Origin: Burkholderiales bacterium
Lineage (GTDB): Bacteria > Pseudomonadota > Gammaproteobacteria > Burkholderiales > WYBJ01
Direction: 5' to 3'
Length of the DNA stretch: 64,000 bases
NCBI GenBank assembly: GCA_022841915.1
Contig: JALHQN010000002.1
Location: 124,001-188,000 of the forward strand
Position numbers and translations under genes: made by a program. The notes under the pieces are model-generated. The model had not been told where the DNA came from and did no database searches. It worked only from the letters and a program-made list of their open reading frames with translations. This document shows, piece by piece, positions 19,047 through 28,173 of the stretch. How positions within the stretch are numbered: position 1 is the first letter of the stretch; every line of letters starts with the position of its first letter.

Positions 19047-20510
19047 ATGATTTCACTGCGTGAATTCAAGTTGGGCGCTGTTGCGGTCGCCGTCGCACTC
19101 GGACTCGCCGCCTGCAGCAAGGAAGAACCCACGCCCGAGCCGGCCAAGGAAGCCGCCAAGGATGCGCCGCCACCCGCACCCCAGGAGATCGTGGTGAAGA
19201 TCGGGCACGCGGCCCCGCTCACCGGCGGCATCGCTCATCTGGGCAAGGACAACGAGAACGGTGCCCGCCTCGCCGTGGACCAAGCCAATGCCAAAGGCAT
19301 CACCATCGGCGGCAAGAAGGTCAGGTTCGAGCTGGTGGCCGAAGACGACGAAGAGAAGCCCGACAAGGGGCCGATCGTCGCTCAAAAATTCGCCGATGCC
19401 AAAGTGGCCGGCGTCGTGGGCCATCTGAACTCCGGTGTCACGATACCCGCATCTGCCGTCTACAACCAGGCCGGCATTCCGATGGTGAGCGGCTCGGCCA
19501 CCAATCCCAAGCTCACCGAGCAGGGCTTCAAGAACGTCTTCCGGGTCGTCGGCCGTGACGACCAGCAAGGCCCTGCGATCGCCAGCTATCTGGTGGCCGA
19601 GTTCAAGCCTAAAACCGTTGCCGTGATCGACGATGCCACCGCCTACGGCGAGGGGTTGGCCAACGAAGTCGAGAAGTCGCTCAAGGCCTCCGGCGTCAAT
19701 GTCCTCCCGCGCGAGCGGGGCACCAAGGACACCCGCGACTGGAAGGCGATCCTCACCAAACTGCGCGGTCGCCAGCCCGATGCGATCTTCTACGGCGGCA
19801 TGGACGCCACCGGAGGTCCGCTGCTCAAGCAAGGGCGCGAACTCGGCATCAAGGCCGTGTTCGCCTTCGGCGACGGCGCCTGCACCGAAGAGATGAAGAA
19901 GCTCGCCGGCGAGAAGCAGTCCGAAGGGTTGATCTGCTCGCAGGCCGGCATACCGGTGCAAGCGGCGTCGAAAGACTTTCTCGAGAGCTACAAGACGAAG
20001 TTCAACGTCGATCCCATCCTCTATTCGCCGTTCACTTTCGATGCGACCAACCTCCTGATCGCCGCCATGCAGAAGGCCGATTCGGTCGATCCGGCCCAAT
20101 ACCTTCCCGCGCTGGCCAGCATCAAGCACAAGGGCGCGAGCGGCGACATCGAGTTCGACGAGCGAGGCGATCGCAAGGATGCGGAGATGACGATCTTCAC
20201 GATCAAGGAGGGCAAGCTCGGACCGGTCGCCATCGTGAAGGCGGGCACGACCACCAAGTTCGAAGACTTCATGAAGGCCGCGGAAGCCGCCGCCGCTGCG
20301 GCCAAGGCAGCGATGGGCAAAGCCGGAGAAGCGGTCTCCGCGGGAGCGGCTGTCGCCAAGGAAGGCGCGGAGAAAGCCGTGGATGCCGCACGCAGTGCGA
20401 CGAGTCAGGCACTCGAATCGGCCAAAGACGTCGCCGGCAAGGCCGCGGGCGAAGCGAAGGAAGTCGCGGGCAAAGTGGTCGAAGGCGCCAAGGACATGGT
20501 CAACAAGTAA
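19047..20510 (+). CDS. Branched-chain amino-acid-type ABC transporter substrate-binding lipoprotein with LEA-like tail
   Basis: 487 residues. A lipoprotein signal with lipobox LAAC (GLAACSKEE) is followed by a Pro/Glu/Lys linker and a type I periplasmic binding fold: VVKIGHAAPLTGGIAHLGKD, VAGVVGHLNSGVTIPASAVY, MVSGSATNPKLTEQGF, FRVVGRDDQQGPA, which is the LivJ/LivK family. Normal members end near residue 400. Here an extra 80 residues rich in Ala, Lys, Glu and Gly follow (AAEAAAAAAKAAMGKAGEA, AKDVAGKAAGEAKEVAGKVV), resembling the 11-mer repeats of LEA or apolipoprotein-like amphipathic helices. It precedes livHMGF but is separated by a terminator, so it can be expressed in excess. Ligand not determinable from sequence; branched-chain amino acids or related compounds. 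Confidence 0.9.
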   Translation: MISLREFKLGAVAVAVALGLAACSKEEPTPEPAKEAAKDAPPPAPQEIVVKIGHAAPLTGGIAHLGKDNENGARLAVDQANAKGITIGGKKVRFELVAEDDEEKPDKGPIVAQKFADAKVAGVVGHLNSGVTIPASAVYNQAGIPMVSGSATNPKLTEQGFKNVFRVVGRDDQQGPAIASYLVAEFKPKTVAVIDDATAYGEGLANEVEKSLKASGVNVLPRERGTKDTRDWKAILTKLRGRQPDAIFYGGMDATGGPLLKQGRELGIKAVFAFGDGACTEEMKKLAGEKQSEGLICSQAGIPVQAASKDFLESYKTKFNVDPILYSPFTFDATNLLIAAMQKADSVDPAQYLPALASIKHKGASGDIEFDERGDRKDAEMTIFTIKEGKLGPVAIVKAGTTTKFEDFMKAAEAAAAAAKAAMGKAGEAVSAGAAVAKEGAEKAVDAARSATSQALESAKDVAGKAAGEAKEVAGKVVEGAKDMVNK

Positions 20511-20534
20511 GCTTGGCCCGATTGCAGTGCGATG

Positions 20535-20570
20535 ACGAGAAGGGCACCCTCGAGGTGCCCTTCTCGTTTT
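20535..20570 (+). terminator. Strong intrinsic terminator between binding protein and livH
   Basis: ACGAGAAGGGCACC (20535-20548) pairs perfectly with GGTGCCCTTCTCGT (20554-20567) around the loop CTCGA, followed by TTT. A partial terminator here would explain higher expression of the binding protein than of the membrane subunits. Confidence 0.85.
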
Positions 20571-20653
20571 CGTCGACTCGACGCGCGCACAACCCTGGAG
20601 CGCGAGGCATATCGAACCTCTTGCCCGCAATCTGCTAACTTAGCCCATCGCGC

Positions 20654-21583
20654 ATGGACACCTTCATACAGCAAATCATCAACGGGCTGACCCTCGGCGC
20701 CGTGTACGCCATGGTGGCGCTCGGGTACACCATGGTTTACGGCATCATCCAGCTCATCAACTTCGCCCATGGCGAGGTGGTGATGATCGGCGCGATGGTC
20801 GCCTTCTCCGTGATCGGCGCGCTGCTCGGCCTCGATAGCGGCTTGCCGCCGGCGCTGATCGTCCTGCTCGGTGCCGCGGCGGCCATCCCGGTTTGCATGG
20901 CGGTTGCCTACGCCATGGAGCGCGTCGCTTACCGACCCCTGCGCGGTGCGCCGCGCCTTGCGCCGCTCATCACCGCCATCGGCGTATCCATCATACTGCA
21001 GCAGTTGGGCATGATGATCTGGAGCCGCAACCCGCTCGCATTTCCGCAGATACTCGAGAACCGGATCTTCCATCTGGGCGGTGCCACGGTAAGCACGGTG
21101 CAGCTCGCGATCTGGTTGGTCGCCGTTTCGATGATGGGCGCGCTCACGCTGATGATTCATCGAACGCGGCTCGGCATCGCCATGCGGGCGACCTCGCAAA
21201 ATCCTCAGGTTGCCGGTCTCATGGGCATCGACGTCAACCGCGTGATCGCCGCGACCTTCATCATCGGCGCCGCGTTGGCAGCGATTGCCGGTGTCATGGT
21301 CGGCACCTACTACGGCATCGCGCATTACACGATGGGCTCCCTGCTCGGATTGAAGGCTTTTTGCGCCGCCGTGCTCGGCGGCATCGGCAACTTGCCGGGC
21401 GCGATGCTGGGCGGGCTCATCCTCGGCGTCGTCGAGGCGCTCGGCGCAGGGTACATCGGCGACTTCACCGGCAACTGGTTCGGCAGCAACTATCAGGATG
21501 TGTTCGCCTTCATCGTGCTGATCCTGGTGCTCGTGTTCCGTCCATCCGGACTGCTGGGCGAGCGCGTCGGCGATCGAACATGA
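20654..21583 (+). CDS. livH: Branched-chain amino acid ABC transporter permease LivH
   Basis: 309 residues, eight or so hydrophobic spans, beginning MDTFIQQIINGLTLGAVYAM and VALGYTMVYGIIQLINFAHG, the classic LivH opening. The EAA-like cytoplasmic loop reads MRATSQNPQVAGLMGIDVNR. It forms the inner-membrane channel with LivM. First gene of a tight livHMGF run. Confidence 0.94.
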   Translation: MDTFIQQIINGLTLGAVYAMVALGYTMVYGIIQLINFAHGEVVMIGAMVAFSVIGALLGLDSGLPPALIVLLGAAAAIPVCMAVAYAMERVAYRPLRGAPRLAPLITAIGVSIILQQLGMMIWSRNPLAFPQILENRIFHLGGATVSTVQLAIWLVAVSMMGALTLMIHRTRLGIAMRATSQNPQVAGLMGIDVNRVIAATFIIGAALAAIAGVMVGTYYGIAHYTMGSLLGLKAFCAAVLGGIGNLPGAMLGGLILGVVEALGAGYIGDFTGNWFGSNYQDVFAFIVLILVLVFRPSGLLGERVGDRT

Positions 21584-21611
21584 TCTTTTCCGCGAGCCCG
21601 AACCTGCGTCC

Positions 21612-22685
21612 ATGATGAAACTCGACCTCTCCGCCCGCTTGCCCTGGATCGGCATCGTTCTGGTCGCGCTCGCGCTGGCCGTACTGCCGTTCGCGCTGGC
21701 AGGCATCGGCACGACCTGGGTGCGCATCACCAACTTGGCGCTGTTGTTCGCGCTGCTGGCGCTGGGGCTCAACATCGTCGTGGGATTCGCGGGGTTGCTG
21801 GACCTCGGCTACATCGCCTTCTATGCCGTCGGCGCGTATGTCTATGCGCTGCTCGCCTCGCCGCAGTTCGGCCTGCATCTGCCTTTCTGGGCGATCATCC
21901 CGCTCGGCGCATTGGTCGCCTGCATCTTCGGCGTGCTGCTCGGAGCGCCGACCTTGAAGCTGCGCGGCGACTACCTCGCCATCGTCACCCTCGGTTTCGG
22001 CGAGATCATCCGCATCTTCCTCAACAACCTCTCCCAGCCCGTCAATATCACCAACGGTCCGCAAGGTATCTCGCGCATCGACTCGTTTCGGCTCGGCGAC
22101 TTCGACTTCGGCAAGAGCGAGATGCTGTTCGGGCTCAACTTCAGCGGTCCGATCAAGTACTACTATCTGCTGCTGCTGGTGCTGATCGTCATCATCGTGG
22201 TCAACATGCGGCTGCAGCACTCGCGCATCGGGCGCGCCTGGGAGGCCATTCGCGAAGACGAAGTGGCGGCACGCGCCATGGGCATCGACACCACCCGCAT
22301 GAAGCTGCTCGCCTTCGCCATGGGCGCCTCGTTCGGCGGTATCGCCGGCGGCATCTTCTCCTCCATGCAAGGCTTCATCAGCCCCGAGAGTTTCGTCCTG
22401 GTGGAATCGATCATGGTGCTCGCCATGGTGGTCCTGGGCGGGATGGGCAACATCTGGGGCGTCATCCTCGGCGCCTTGCTCCTGTCGTTCGTGCCGGAAC
22501 TGCTGCGCCATACGATCGAGCCTTTGCAGCGCTCGCTGTTCGGCCGTTCCATCGTCGAGCCGGAGGTGGTGCGCATGCTGCTCTTCGGCCTTGCACTGGT
22601 ATTGATGATGCTCTACCGGCCGGCGGGTCTGCTGCCCTCGGCCGTGCGTCGGCGCGAGCTTGCGCGCAAGAGCGTCGAGCCGTGA
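21612..22685 (+). CDS. livM: Branched-chain amino acid ABC transporter permease LivM
   Basis: 357 residues, multi-pass. Typical LivM features: LALGLNIVVGFAGLLDLGYI, FYAVGAYVYALL, TLKLRGDYLAIVTLGFGEII and the coupling loop IGRAWEAIREDEVAARAMGI. The ATG at 21612 or the next at 21615 could start. Its stop overlaps the livG start in TGATG, implying translational coupling. Confidence 0.94.
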   Translation: MMKLDLSARLPWIGIVLVALALAVLPFALAGIGTTWVRITNLALLFALLALGLNIVVGFAGLLDLGYIAFYAVGAYVYALLASPQFGLHLPFWAIIPLGALVACIFGVLLGAPTLKLRGDYLAIVTLGFGEIIRIFLNNLSQPVNITNGPQGISRIDSFRLGDFDFGKSEMLFGLNFSGPIKYYYLLLLVLIVIIVVNMRLQHSRIGRAWEAIREDEVAARAMGIDTTRMKLLAFAMGASFGGIAGGIFSSMQGFISPESFVLVESIMVLAMVVLGGMGNIWGVILGALLLSFVPELLRHTIEPLQRSLFGRSIVEPEVVRMLLFGLALVLMMLYRPAGLLPSAVRRRELARKSVEP

Positions 22686-23452
22686 TGCAGCCGCTGCTTC
22701 GAGCGTCCGACATCAACAAGCGCTTCGGCGGCCTGCAGGCGCTCTCCAACGTCTCGTTCAGCATCGCAGCCGGGCAGATCTACGGCCTGATCGGCCCCAA
22801 CGGGGCGGGCAAAACCACGCTCTTCAACGTCATCACCGGCATGACGCCGGCGGATGCCGGCACGGTGATGCTCGACGGGCGCGAACTCGGCCAGCTCAAG
22901 CCGCATGCCATTGCCCAAGCCGGCATCGCCCGCACGTTCCAGAACATACGCCTGTTCGCCAATCTCACCGCGCTCGAGAACGTGATGGTCGGGCGTCATG
23001 CGCGGACCAGGGCGGGCCTGTTGCAGGCCATCATGAGAACGTCCGGGCAGCGCGCCGAAGAAGCTGAGATCGAAGCGCGAGCATTCGAGCTGCTGCGATA
23101 CGTCGGCATCGAGGCGCGCGTGAACGAGTTGGCTCGCAACCTGCCTTACGGCGATCAGCGTCGCCTGGAGATCGCGCGAGCGCTGGCCACGGAGCCCAAG
23201 CTCCTCGCCCTCGACGAACCGGCGGCCGGCATGAACCCGACCGAAACAGGCGAGCTGCGCACGCTGCTCGAGCGAATCCGCAGCGACGGCGTCACGCTGT
23301 TCTTGATCGAGCATGACATGCGCTTGATGATGCGCCTGTGCGACCGGGTGCTCGTGCTCGACTTCGGCCGCGCCATCGCCGAAGGGCCTCCGCGCGAAGT
23401 GCAGCAAGACCCCGCGGTGGTCGCCGCCTATCTCGGCACGCCCACCCCATGA
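22685..23452 (+). CDS. livG: Branched-chain amino acid ABC transporter ATP-binding protein LivG
   Basis: 255 residues from the ATG at 22685 (a GTG at 22682 also fits). ABC ATPase with Walker A GPNGAGKTT, Q-loop ARTFQNIRLF, a signature region reading NLPYGDQRRLEIARAL (LSGGQ replaced by LPYGDQ, normal for LivG), Walker B LLALDEPAAGMNP and the switch His in LIEHDM. Pairs with LivF to energise LivHM. Overlaps livF by ATGA. Confidence 0.95.
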   Translation: MQPLLRASDINKRFGGLQALSNVSFSIAAGQIYGLIGPNGAGKTTLFNVITGMTPADAGTVMLDGRELGQLKPHAIAQAGIARTFQNIRLFANLTALENVMVGRHARTRAGLLQAIMRTSGQRAEEAEIEARAFELLRYVGIEARVNELARNLPYGDQRRLEIARALATEPKLLALDEPAAGMNPTETGELRTLLERIRSDGVTLFLIEHDMRLMMRLCDRVLVLDFGRAIAEGPPREVQQDPAVVAAYLGTPTP

Positions 23453-24171
23453 ACGCCCGGGCTCCTCTGCTGCAAGTGACGGGTTTGGCCGTCTCGTACG
23501 GCGGCATCAAGGCCGTCAAAGGCATCGATCTGGAAGTCGCCAGCGGCGAGATGGTCTGCCTGATCGGCGCCAACGGCGCCGGCAAGACGTCCACGCTGAA
23601 AGCGATCGCAGGATTGTTGCCGGTGGCGCGCGACTCAATCCGGTTCGAGTCCGAACCCATCGGCGGACGGCCCGCCTTCGAACTGGTGCGGCGGGGCTTG
23701 GCGCTGGTTCCGGAAGGGCGCGGCGTCTTCTCGCAGCTGACAGTGGACGAGAACCTCGCCATGGGCGCCTACATTCGGCGGGATCACGCGGAAATCCGCC
23801 GCGACCTCGATAACATTTTCGATTTGTTCCCTCGCCTCAAGGAGCGGCGCCAACAAACCGCCGGCACGCTCTCCGGCGGCGAGCAGCAGATGCTCGCCAT
23901 CGGTCGCGCCCTGATGAGCCGGCCTCGGCTACTCCTTCTCGATGAGCCCAGCATGGGGCTCGCCCCTCTGGTGGTGGCGCGCATCTTCGAAATCATCACC
24001 GAGGTCGCTCGCCAGGGCGTCACCGTACTCGTGGTCGAGCAGAACGCACGGCTGGCGCTGCAGCGATGCGACCGAGGCTACGTGATGGAAAGCGGCGTCG
24101 TCACGCTGCACGATACGGCGTCCGCATTGCTCGACAACGACCAGGTTCGCAAAGCCTATCTGGGTGAGTAA
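23449..24171 (+). CDS. livF: Branched-chain amino acid ABC transporter ATP-binding protein LivF
   Basis: 240 residues starting at the ATG at 23449 inside the livG stop (ATGA); the open frame extends further upstream but only as an antiparallel shadow of livG. Walker A GANGAGKTS, Q-loop LVPEGRGVFSQLTVDENL, signature TLSGGEQQMLAIGRALM, Walker B LLLLDEPSMGLAP, switch His replaced by Gln (VVEQNARLAL), which is normal for LivF. Completes the five-part importer. Confidence 0.95.
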   Translation: MNARAPLLQVTGLAVSYGGIKAVKGIDLEVASGEMVCLIGANGAGKTSTLKAIAGLLPVARDSIRFESEPIGGRPAFELVRRGLALVPEGRGVFSQLTVDENLAMGAYIRRDHAEIRRDLDNIFDLFPRLKERRQQTAGTLSGGEQQMLAIGRALMSRPRLLLLDEPSMGLAPLVVARIFEIITEVARQGVTVLVVEQNARLALQRCDRGYVMESGVVTLHDTASALLDNDQVRKAYLGE

Positions 24172-24341
24172 GCGCTCTGCTATGCTGTCGAGTTAAGATC
24201 GAGCATCCTGGACGCGCGACACCTGCTCGAGTCTTCTTGCACGGTGTCGGCGCTTCCCAGGAACAATCGCGACCCACCCCCCGATTCATCAGCCTTCGGG
24301 GTGCTCGCGAAAGCCGTATCGGTGCATGCGAGGGAGGCGAG

Positions 24342-26144
24342 TTGAATTCAGCGAAGATGGCTGCGGTGACGGTCCTGGCAGTCGTGCTGGCTGCGGCGCT
24401 GGCGTTTCTCTACTACAAGACGGACATCGGACAGTTCCGCAAGCAGGTGCAGATCGCCTCCTATCTGCGCGAGATGAAGGACATCGACACCCGCTGGGAA
24501 GCCGAACTGCTGCGCCTCAGGAGCGAGAGCGGCCCCTCGTCGATCACCACCGCGCATCTGGCCGACAGCCTGCGCCGAGCCCTGCGAGGCCTCGACGAGG
24601 AAGTGAGCGCAAGCCGCATGGTTTCGTACAGCCTGCCCGAACTGAAGCGCGCCTTCACGGACAAGGCGGAGCTGATGGAAAAGTACCGGTCGGTCGCCGC
24701 AACGGCCAAAGAGCGCCTGGAAACCGCGCTCGTCACGGTGCCCGACATCAACAAAGACCTGCGGCAGGCGCTGCTCAACTATCCCCGGCAGCGTGATCGC
24801 ATCGGCGCATTCGAACAGAGCCTGAGCCGCGTGCAGGCCGAAGTGCTGCGCTTCAATCTTTCACCGGATGCGACGCAGATCGGCCGCCTCGAAGCAACCC
24901 TCGGCGCGCTTCGGCAGGCCGAGTTGCCGACGAGCCCGGCGCTCGGACCGCTTTTGCAAAAATTCCTCAGCAGCGTCGATGAGTTCTACAAGACCAAGTA
25001 CCAGGAACAACAACTCTATAACCGGCTCTCGTACATCACCGCGGGGCCACGCCTCGATACCCTGACCAGCGCCTTCCATCGCGAGCTGGAAGACAGCGTC
25101 CAGGAGAAGGAGTTGTTCCGCACGGCGCTGATCACCTATGCGGGGGTGCTGCTCATTCTCCTGTCGCACATCGGCGCCCGGTTGCGCCAAAGTTATCTCG
25201 AGGTCGCCGAGGCCAATGCGGCCTTGAAAGAGGCCAACGAAGGCCTGGAACAGCGGGTCGAGGAGCGCACTCAGGCACTGTCCGCGGCATTGACGAGCCT
25301 CGAAGAATCCCAGGCGATGCTGGTGCAGTCGGAGAAGATGTCTTCGCTCGGACAGATGGTCGCCGGCGTCGCGCACGAGATCAACACCCCGCTTGCCTAC
25401 GTGAAGAACAGCCTCGAATCCGTCGAGGCGCAGCTCAACACCATGGGCGGGACGCTGAACGAAACCGAGAAGCTGCTGCGCATGCTGCGCGAAGGCGCCG
25501 ACGAGCAGGCTTTCGGCAAACAATTCGCCGCGGTCACCACTCAGATCGCCGAGTTGCGCAACGCGCACACCATCGAAGAGTTGCCGAAACTGATCCGCGA
25601 CGGCCAGTACGGCATCGGTCAGATCGCCGAGATCGTCAGCAATCTGCGCGATTTCTCGCGCCTGGACCGCAAGAAAGTCGACCGCTTCAATGTCGCTGAC
25701 GGTCTGGACAGCACGCTCTCGATCGCCAAGCATCTGCTGAAATCCGTCGAGGTGAAGAAGCAGTACGGTGCCATACCGGCCATCACCTGCTCGCCTTCGC
25801 AGCTCAACCAGGTGTTCCTGAACCTCATCACCAATGCCGCTCAGGCGACCGAGGGCCGCTCGGGCGAGATTCGGCTGATCACCCGGGCACCGGATCCCGA
25901 CCACGTCGAGATCGAGGTGGCCGACAACGGCAAGGGCATCCCCGCCGACGCATTGCCGAAGATCTTCGATCCATTCTTCACAACCAAGGATGTCGGCAAA
26001 GGCACCGGACTCGGCTTGTCGATCGCCTATCAGATCGTCGAGGCGCACGGCGGACTGATCACCGTCGACTCCAAGCCGGGTCAGGGCACCCGTTTCGTCG
26101 TCAGACTCCCTGTGCATCCCCCGGCGGATACGGAGCTGACATGA
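24342..26144 (+). CDS. Membrane sensor histidine kinase (DAHL-like sensor)
   Basis: About 600 residues. A TTG at 24342, preceded by GGAGG, is preferred because it places the first membrane helix ([20 protein letters not shown]) at the N-terminus; an ATG at 24357 is the alternative. A periplasmic all-helical sensor of about 230 residues resembles the DAHL class ([20 protein letters not shown]). A second membrane span ([18 protein letters not shown], about residue 265) leads to a coiled coil, then the kinase: H-box [20 protein letters not shown] (His about 346), N-box [13 protein letters not shown]1 [20 protein letters not shown] and G2 [20 protein letters not shown]. It is separated by 37 bp from a kinase-receiver fusion gene, its likely partner. 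Signal unknown. Confidence 0.85.
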   Translation: MNSAKMAAVTVLAVVLAAALAFLYYKTDIGQFRKQVQIASYLREMKDIDTRWEAELLRLRSESGPSSITTAHLADSLRRALRGLDEEVSASRMVSYSLPELKRAFTDKAELMEKYRSVAATAKERLETALVTVPDINKDLRQALLNYPRQRDRIGAFEQSLSRVQAEVLRFNLSPDATQIGRLEATLGALRQAELPTSPALGPLLQKFLSSVDEFYKTKYQEQQLYNRLSYITAGPRLDTLTSAFHRELEDSVQEKELFRTALITYAGVLLILLSHIGARLRQSYLEVAEANAALKEANEGLEQRVEERTQALSAALTSLEESQAMLVQSEKMSSLGQMVAGVAHEINTPLAYVKNSLESVEAQLNTMGGTLNETEKLLRMLREGADEQAFGKQFAAVTTQIAELRNAHTIEELPKLIRDGQYGIGQIAEIVSNLRDFSRLDRKKVDRFNVADGLDSTLSIAKHLLKSVEVKKQYGAIPAITCSPSQLNQVFLNLITNAAQATEGRSGEIRLITRAPDPDHVEIEVADNGKGIPADALPKIFDPFFTTKDVGKGTGLGLSIAYQIVEAHGGLITVDSKPGQGTRFVVRLPVHPPADTELT

Positions 26145-26181
26145 GCGCTCCCGCGATAAACGCAACCCAGCCTTCGCCACC

Positions 26182-28107
26182 ATGACGCCTCCGCAAACGA
26201 TCGGCAAGTACAGCATCGAGCGGCTGGTCGGCCGCGGCGGCATGAGCATCGTCTACCAGGCGATCGACCCCACCATCCATCGCACCGTCGCGCTGAAAGT
26301 GGTCGACAAACTGCTGCTCGACGACAACGAGCGCAACATCGTGCTGGAGCGTTTCAAGTACGAAGCGCAGGCGGCCGGCCGCCTCATCCATCCGCGCATC
26401 GTCACGATCTTCGAATACGGGGAAGACGAGCGCCATGCTTTCATCGCGATGGAGCTGATTCGCGGCGACAGCGTGCATGAACTCCTTCTGCGCGATCACC
26501 AGCCGCCCTTGGAGCGGGTGCGCGACGTGGTCCTGCCCCTGCTCGATGCGCTCGAGTATTCGCATTCGCAGGGAGTCACTCATCGCGACATCAAGCCCTC
26601 GAACATCCTCATCGGCCCGCAAGGCGAAGTGAAGGTAACCGACTTCGGCATCGCGCGCATCGAATCGTCCGCACTGACCCAGTATGGGCTCGTCGTCGGC
26701 ACCCCGTTCTACATGTCGCCCGAACAATGCATGGGCGAAGACACCGACCCCAGAACGGATGTCTACTCCGCGGGGGTGATCGCCTACGAGCTGTTGACGG
26801 GACGGCGCCCGTTCCCGGGCAAGGGCAGCAATGCCAGTGTAATGCGCGAGGTGCTGGACAACACCGCGCCCAATCCGTCCGAGTTCAACGCGCGATTGAC
26901 AGGCCAGATGGATTACGTGATCCAGAAGGCGCTCGCCAAGCGGCCGGAGGATCGGTATCAGTCCTCGCGCGAGCTGGCCGACGACTTCCGCCTGGCCATC
27001 GAGGACTGCGTGCGCAGCGCGACCTTGGCGGCATCGGCACCGACCACCGTTGAAACGCCGCAGCCGGGCATCTCGGCAGACATGCTCAGTCTGGCGCGCA
27101 GGGTGCGGTTGCCGCCGATCGAGGGCGGGGATCTGGCATCGGACTTCACGTTGCCGGCCGCGAGCGCGCTGCCCGACACCCCGACGTCGGATCAGCCCAA
27201 GGCAAAGATCCTTTTCGTCGACGACGAAGAGCGCATCCTGAATGCGCTCAAATCGATCTTTCGCAACCGCTATCATGTCTTTACCGCAACCAGCGGCGAC
27301 CAGGCTTTCGAGTTCCTGCAGAAGTTCCGGGTGCACCTGATCGTGAGCGACCAGCGCATGCCCGGCATGCTCGGCGTCGAGCTGCTTCGGCGCGCGAAGG
27401 AGCTCTCGCCCAATACCGTGCGCATCCTGCTCACCGGGTACTCGGATCTCGCCTCCATCGTCGGTTCGATCAACGAGGGCGAGGTCTATCGCTTCATCAA
27501 CAAGCCCTGGAACAACCAAGACATCCAGGGCATCGTGGCCGAAGCCGTGGCCATCGGCATCGAGCTGGCCGACACATCGGTGTCGACCGGGCCGCCGCCT
27601 GAGAAGATGGACGAAGCCATCCTGGTGGTCGACCCCGCACAGAGCTACAAGCGGGCCATCGACGAGCTGTTCGGCGACAGCTATCACGTCGTGCATGTCG
27701 CTTCACTGGCCGATGCCCTCGTCGTCATGCAATCGCGCGCGGTCGCCGTCATCATCGCGGATATCGGTCCGGCCCAGGCCGAAGAGACGGCCGCGTTCAA
27801 GCTCCTCAAGCAGGAGCATCCCGAGATTCTCTCGATCGTCCTCACCGACGCATCCGACTCGGAGCTCGTGATCGAGCTCATCAACGAGGCGCAGATCTTT
27901 CGCTTCCTGAACAAGCCGCTCAACTACAAGCTGCTCAAGGGACACGTGCAAGCGGCCTTGAGCCGCTATCTCGCCTTCAAGCAGGCACCGGCATTGGTGA
28001 AACAGCACAAGGTGAGCTCGGCGGACAAGCTGCGTGCATCCAATCTCGGGCGCGTACTGCTCGACAAGATCAAGCGGCTGCGAAATTTCCTGCCCGGGTT
28101 CAAGTAA
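26182..28107 (+). CDS. Ser/Thr protein kinase fused to two response-regulator receiver domains
   Basis: 641 residues. Residues 9-270 are a Hanks-type kinase: glycine loop VGRGGMSIVY, catalytic Lys in VALKVVD, HRDIKPSN (about 133), DFG in VTDFGIARI and TPFYMSPEQ. After a linker, REC1 (about 341-465) has the acidic pair FVDDEERIL, acceptor Asp IVSDQRMPGMLGVEL, LLTGYSD and FINKPWN. REC2 (about 478-600) is degenerate: VVDPAQ keeps one acidic residue, IIADIGPAQAEE keeps a candidate Asp, and FLNKPLN keeps the Lys. There is no DNA-binding, GGDEF or HD-GYP output, so the kinase is probably the output and the receivers its input. No transmembrane or PASTA segment, hence cytosolic. Follows the histidine kinase directly. 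Confidence 0.93.
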   Translation: MTPPQTIGKYSIERLVGRGGMSIVYQAIDPTIHRTVALKVVDKLLLDDNERNIVLERFKYEAQAAGRLIHPRIVTIFEYGEDERHAFIAMELIRGDSVHELLLRDHQPPLERVRDVVLPLLDALEYSHSQGVTHRDIKPSNILIGPQGEVKVTDFGIARIESSALTQYGLVVGTPFYMSPEQCMGEDTDPRTDVYSAGVIAYELLTGRRPFPGKGSNASVMREVLDNTAPNPSEFNARLTGQMDYVIQKALAKRPEDRYQSSRELADDFRLAIEDCVRSATLAASAPTTVETPQPGISADMLSLARRVRLPPIEGGDLASDFTLPAASALPDTPTSDQPKAKILFVDDEERILNALKSIFRNRYHVFTATSGDQAFEFLQKFRVHLIVSDQRMPGMLGVELLRRAKELSPNTVRILLTGYSDLASIVGSINEGEVYRFINKPWNNQDIQGIVAEAVAIGIELADTSVSTGPPPEKMDEAILVVDPAQSYKRAIDELFGDSYHVVHVASLADALVVMQSRAVAVIIADIGPAQAEETAAFKLLKQEHPEILSIVLTDASDSELVIELINEAQIFRFLNKPLNYKLLKGHVQAALSRYLAFKQAPALVKQHKVSSADKLRASNLGRVLLDKIKRLRNFLPGFK

Positions 28108-28173
28108 TCCCCTCGGCAGGCCGGCACGCCATGAACCGCCCTCGGCGCAACGATCGTTCGGAATGATCGCCTC

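Noticed and set aside
19053-20630. 525-codon minus-strand frame opposite the binding-protein gene
   Set aside because: Complement of the well-supported LivK-like gene; composition is the mirror of GC-rich codons and no motif is present.
20405-22511. Long minus-strand frames opposite livH and livM (456 and 333 codons)
   Set aside because: His/Asp/Gln-rich shadow translations of membrane-protein genes, no start signal.
24861-27696. Long minus-strand frames opposite the two kinase genes
   Set aside because: Antisense shadows; the plus-strand products have complete kinase and receiver motifs.
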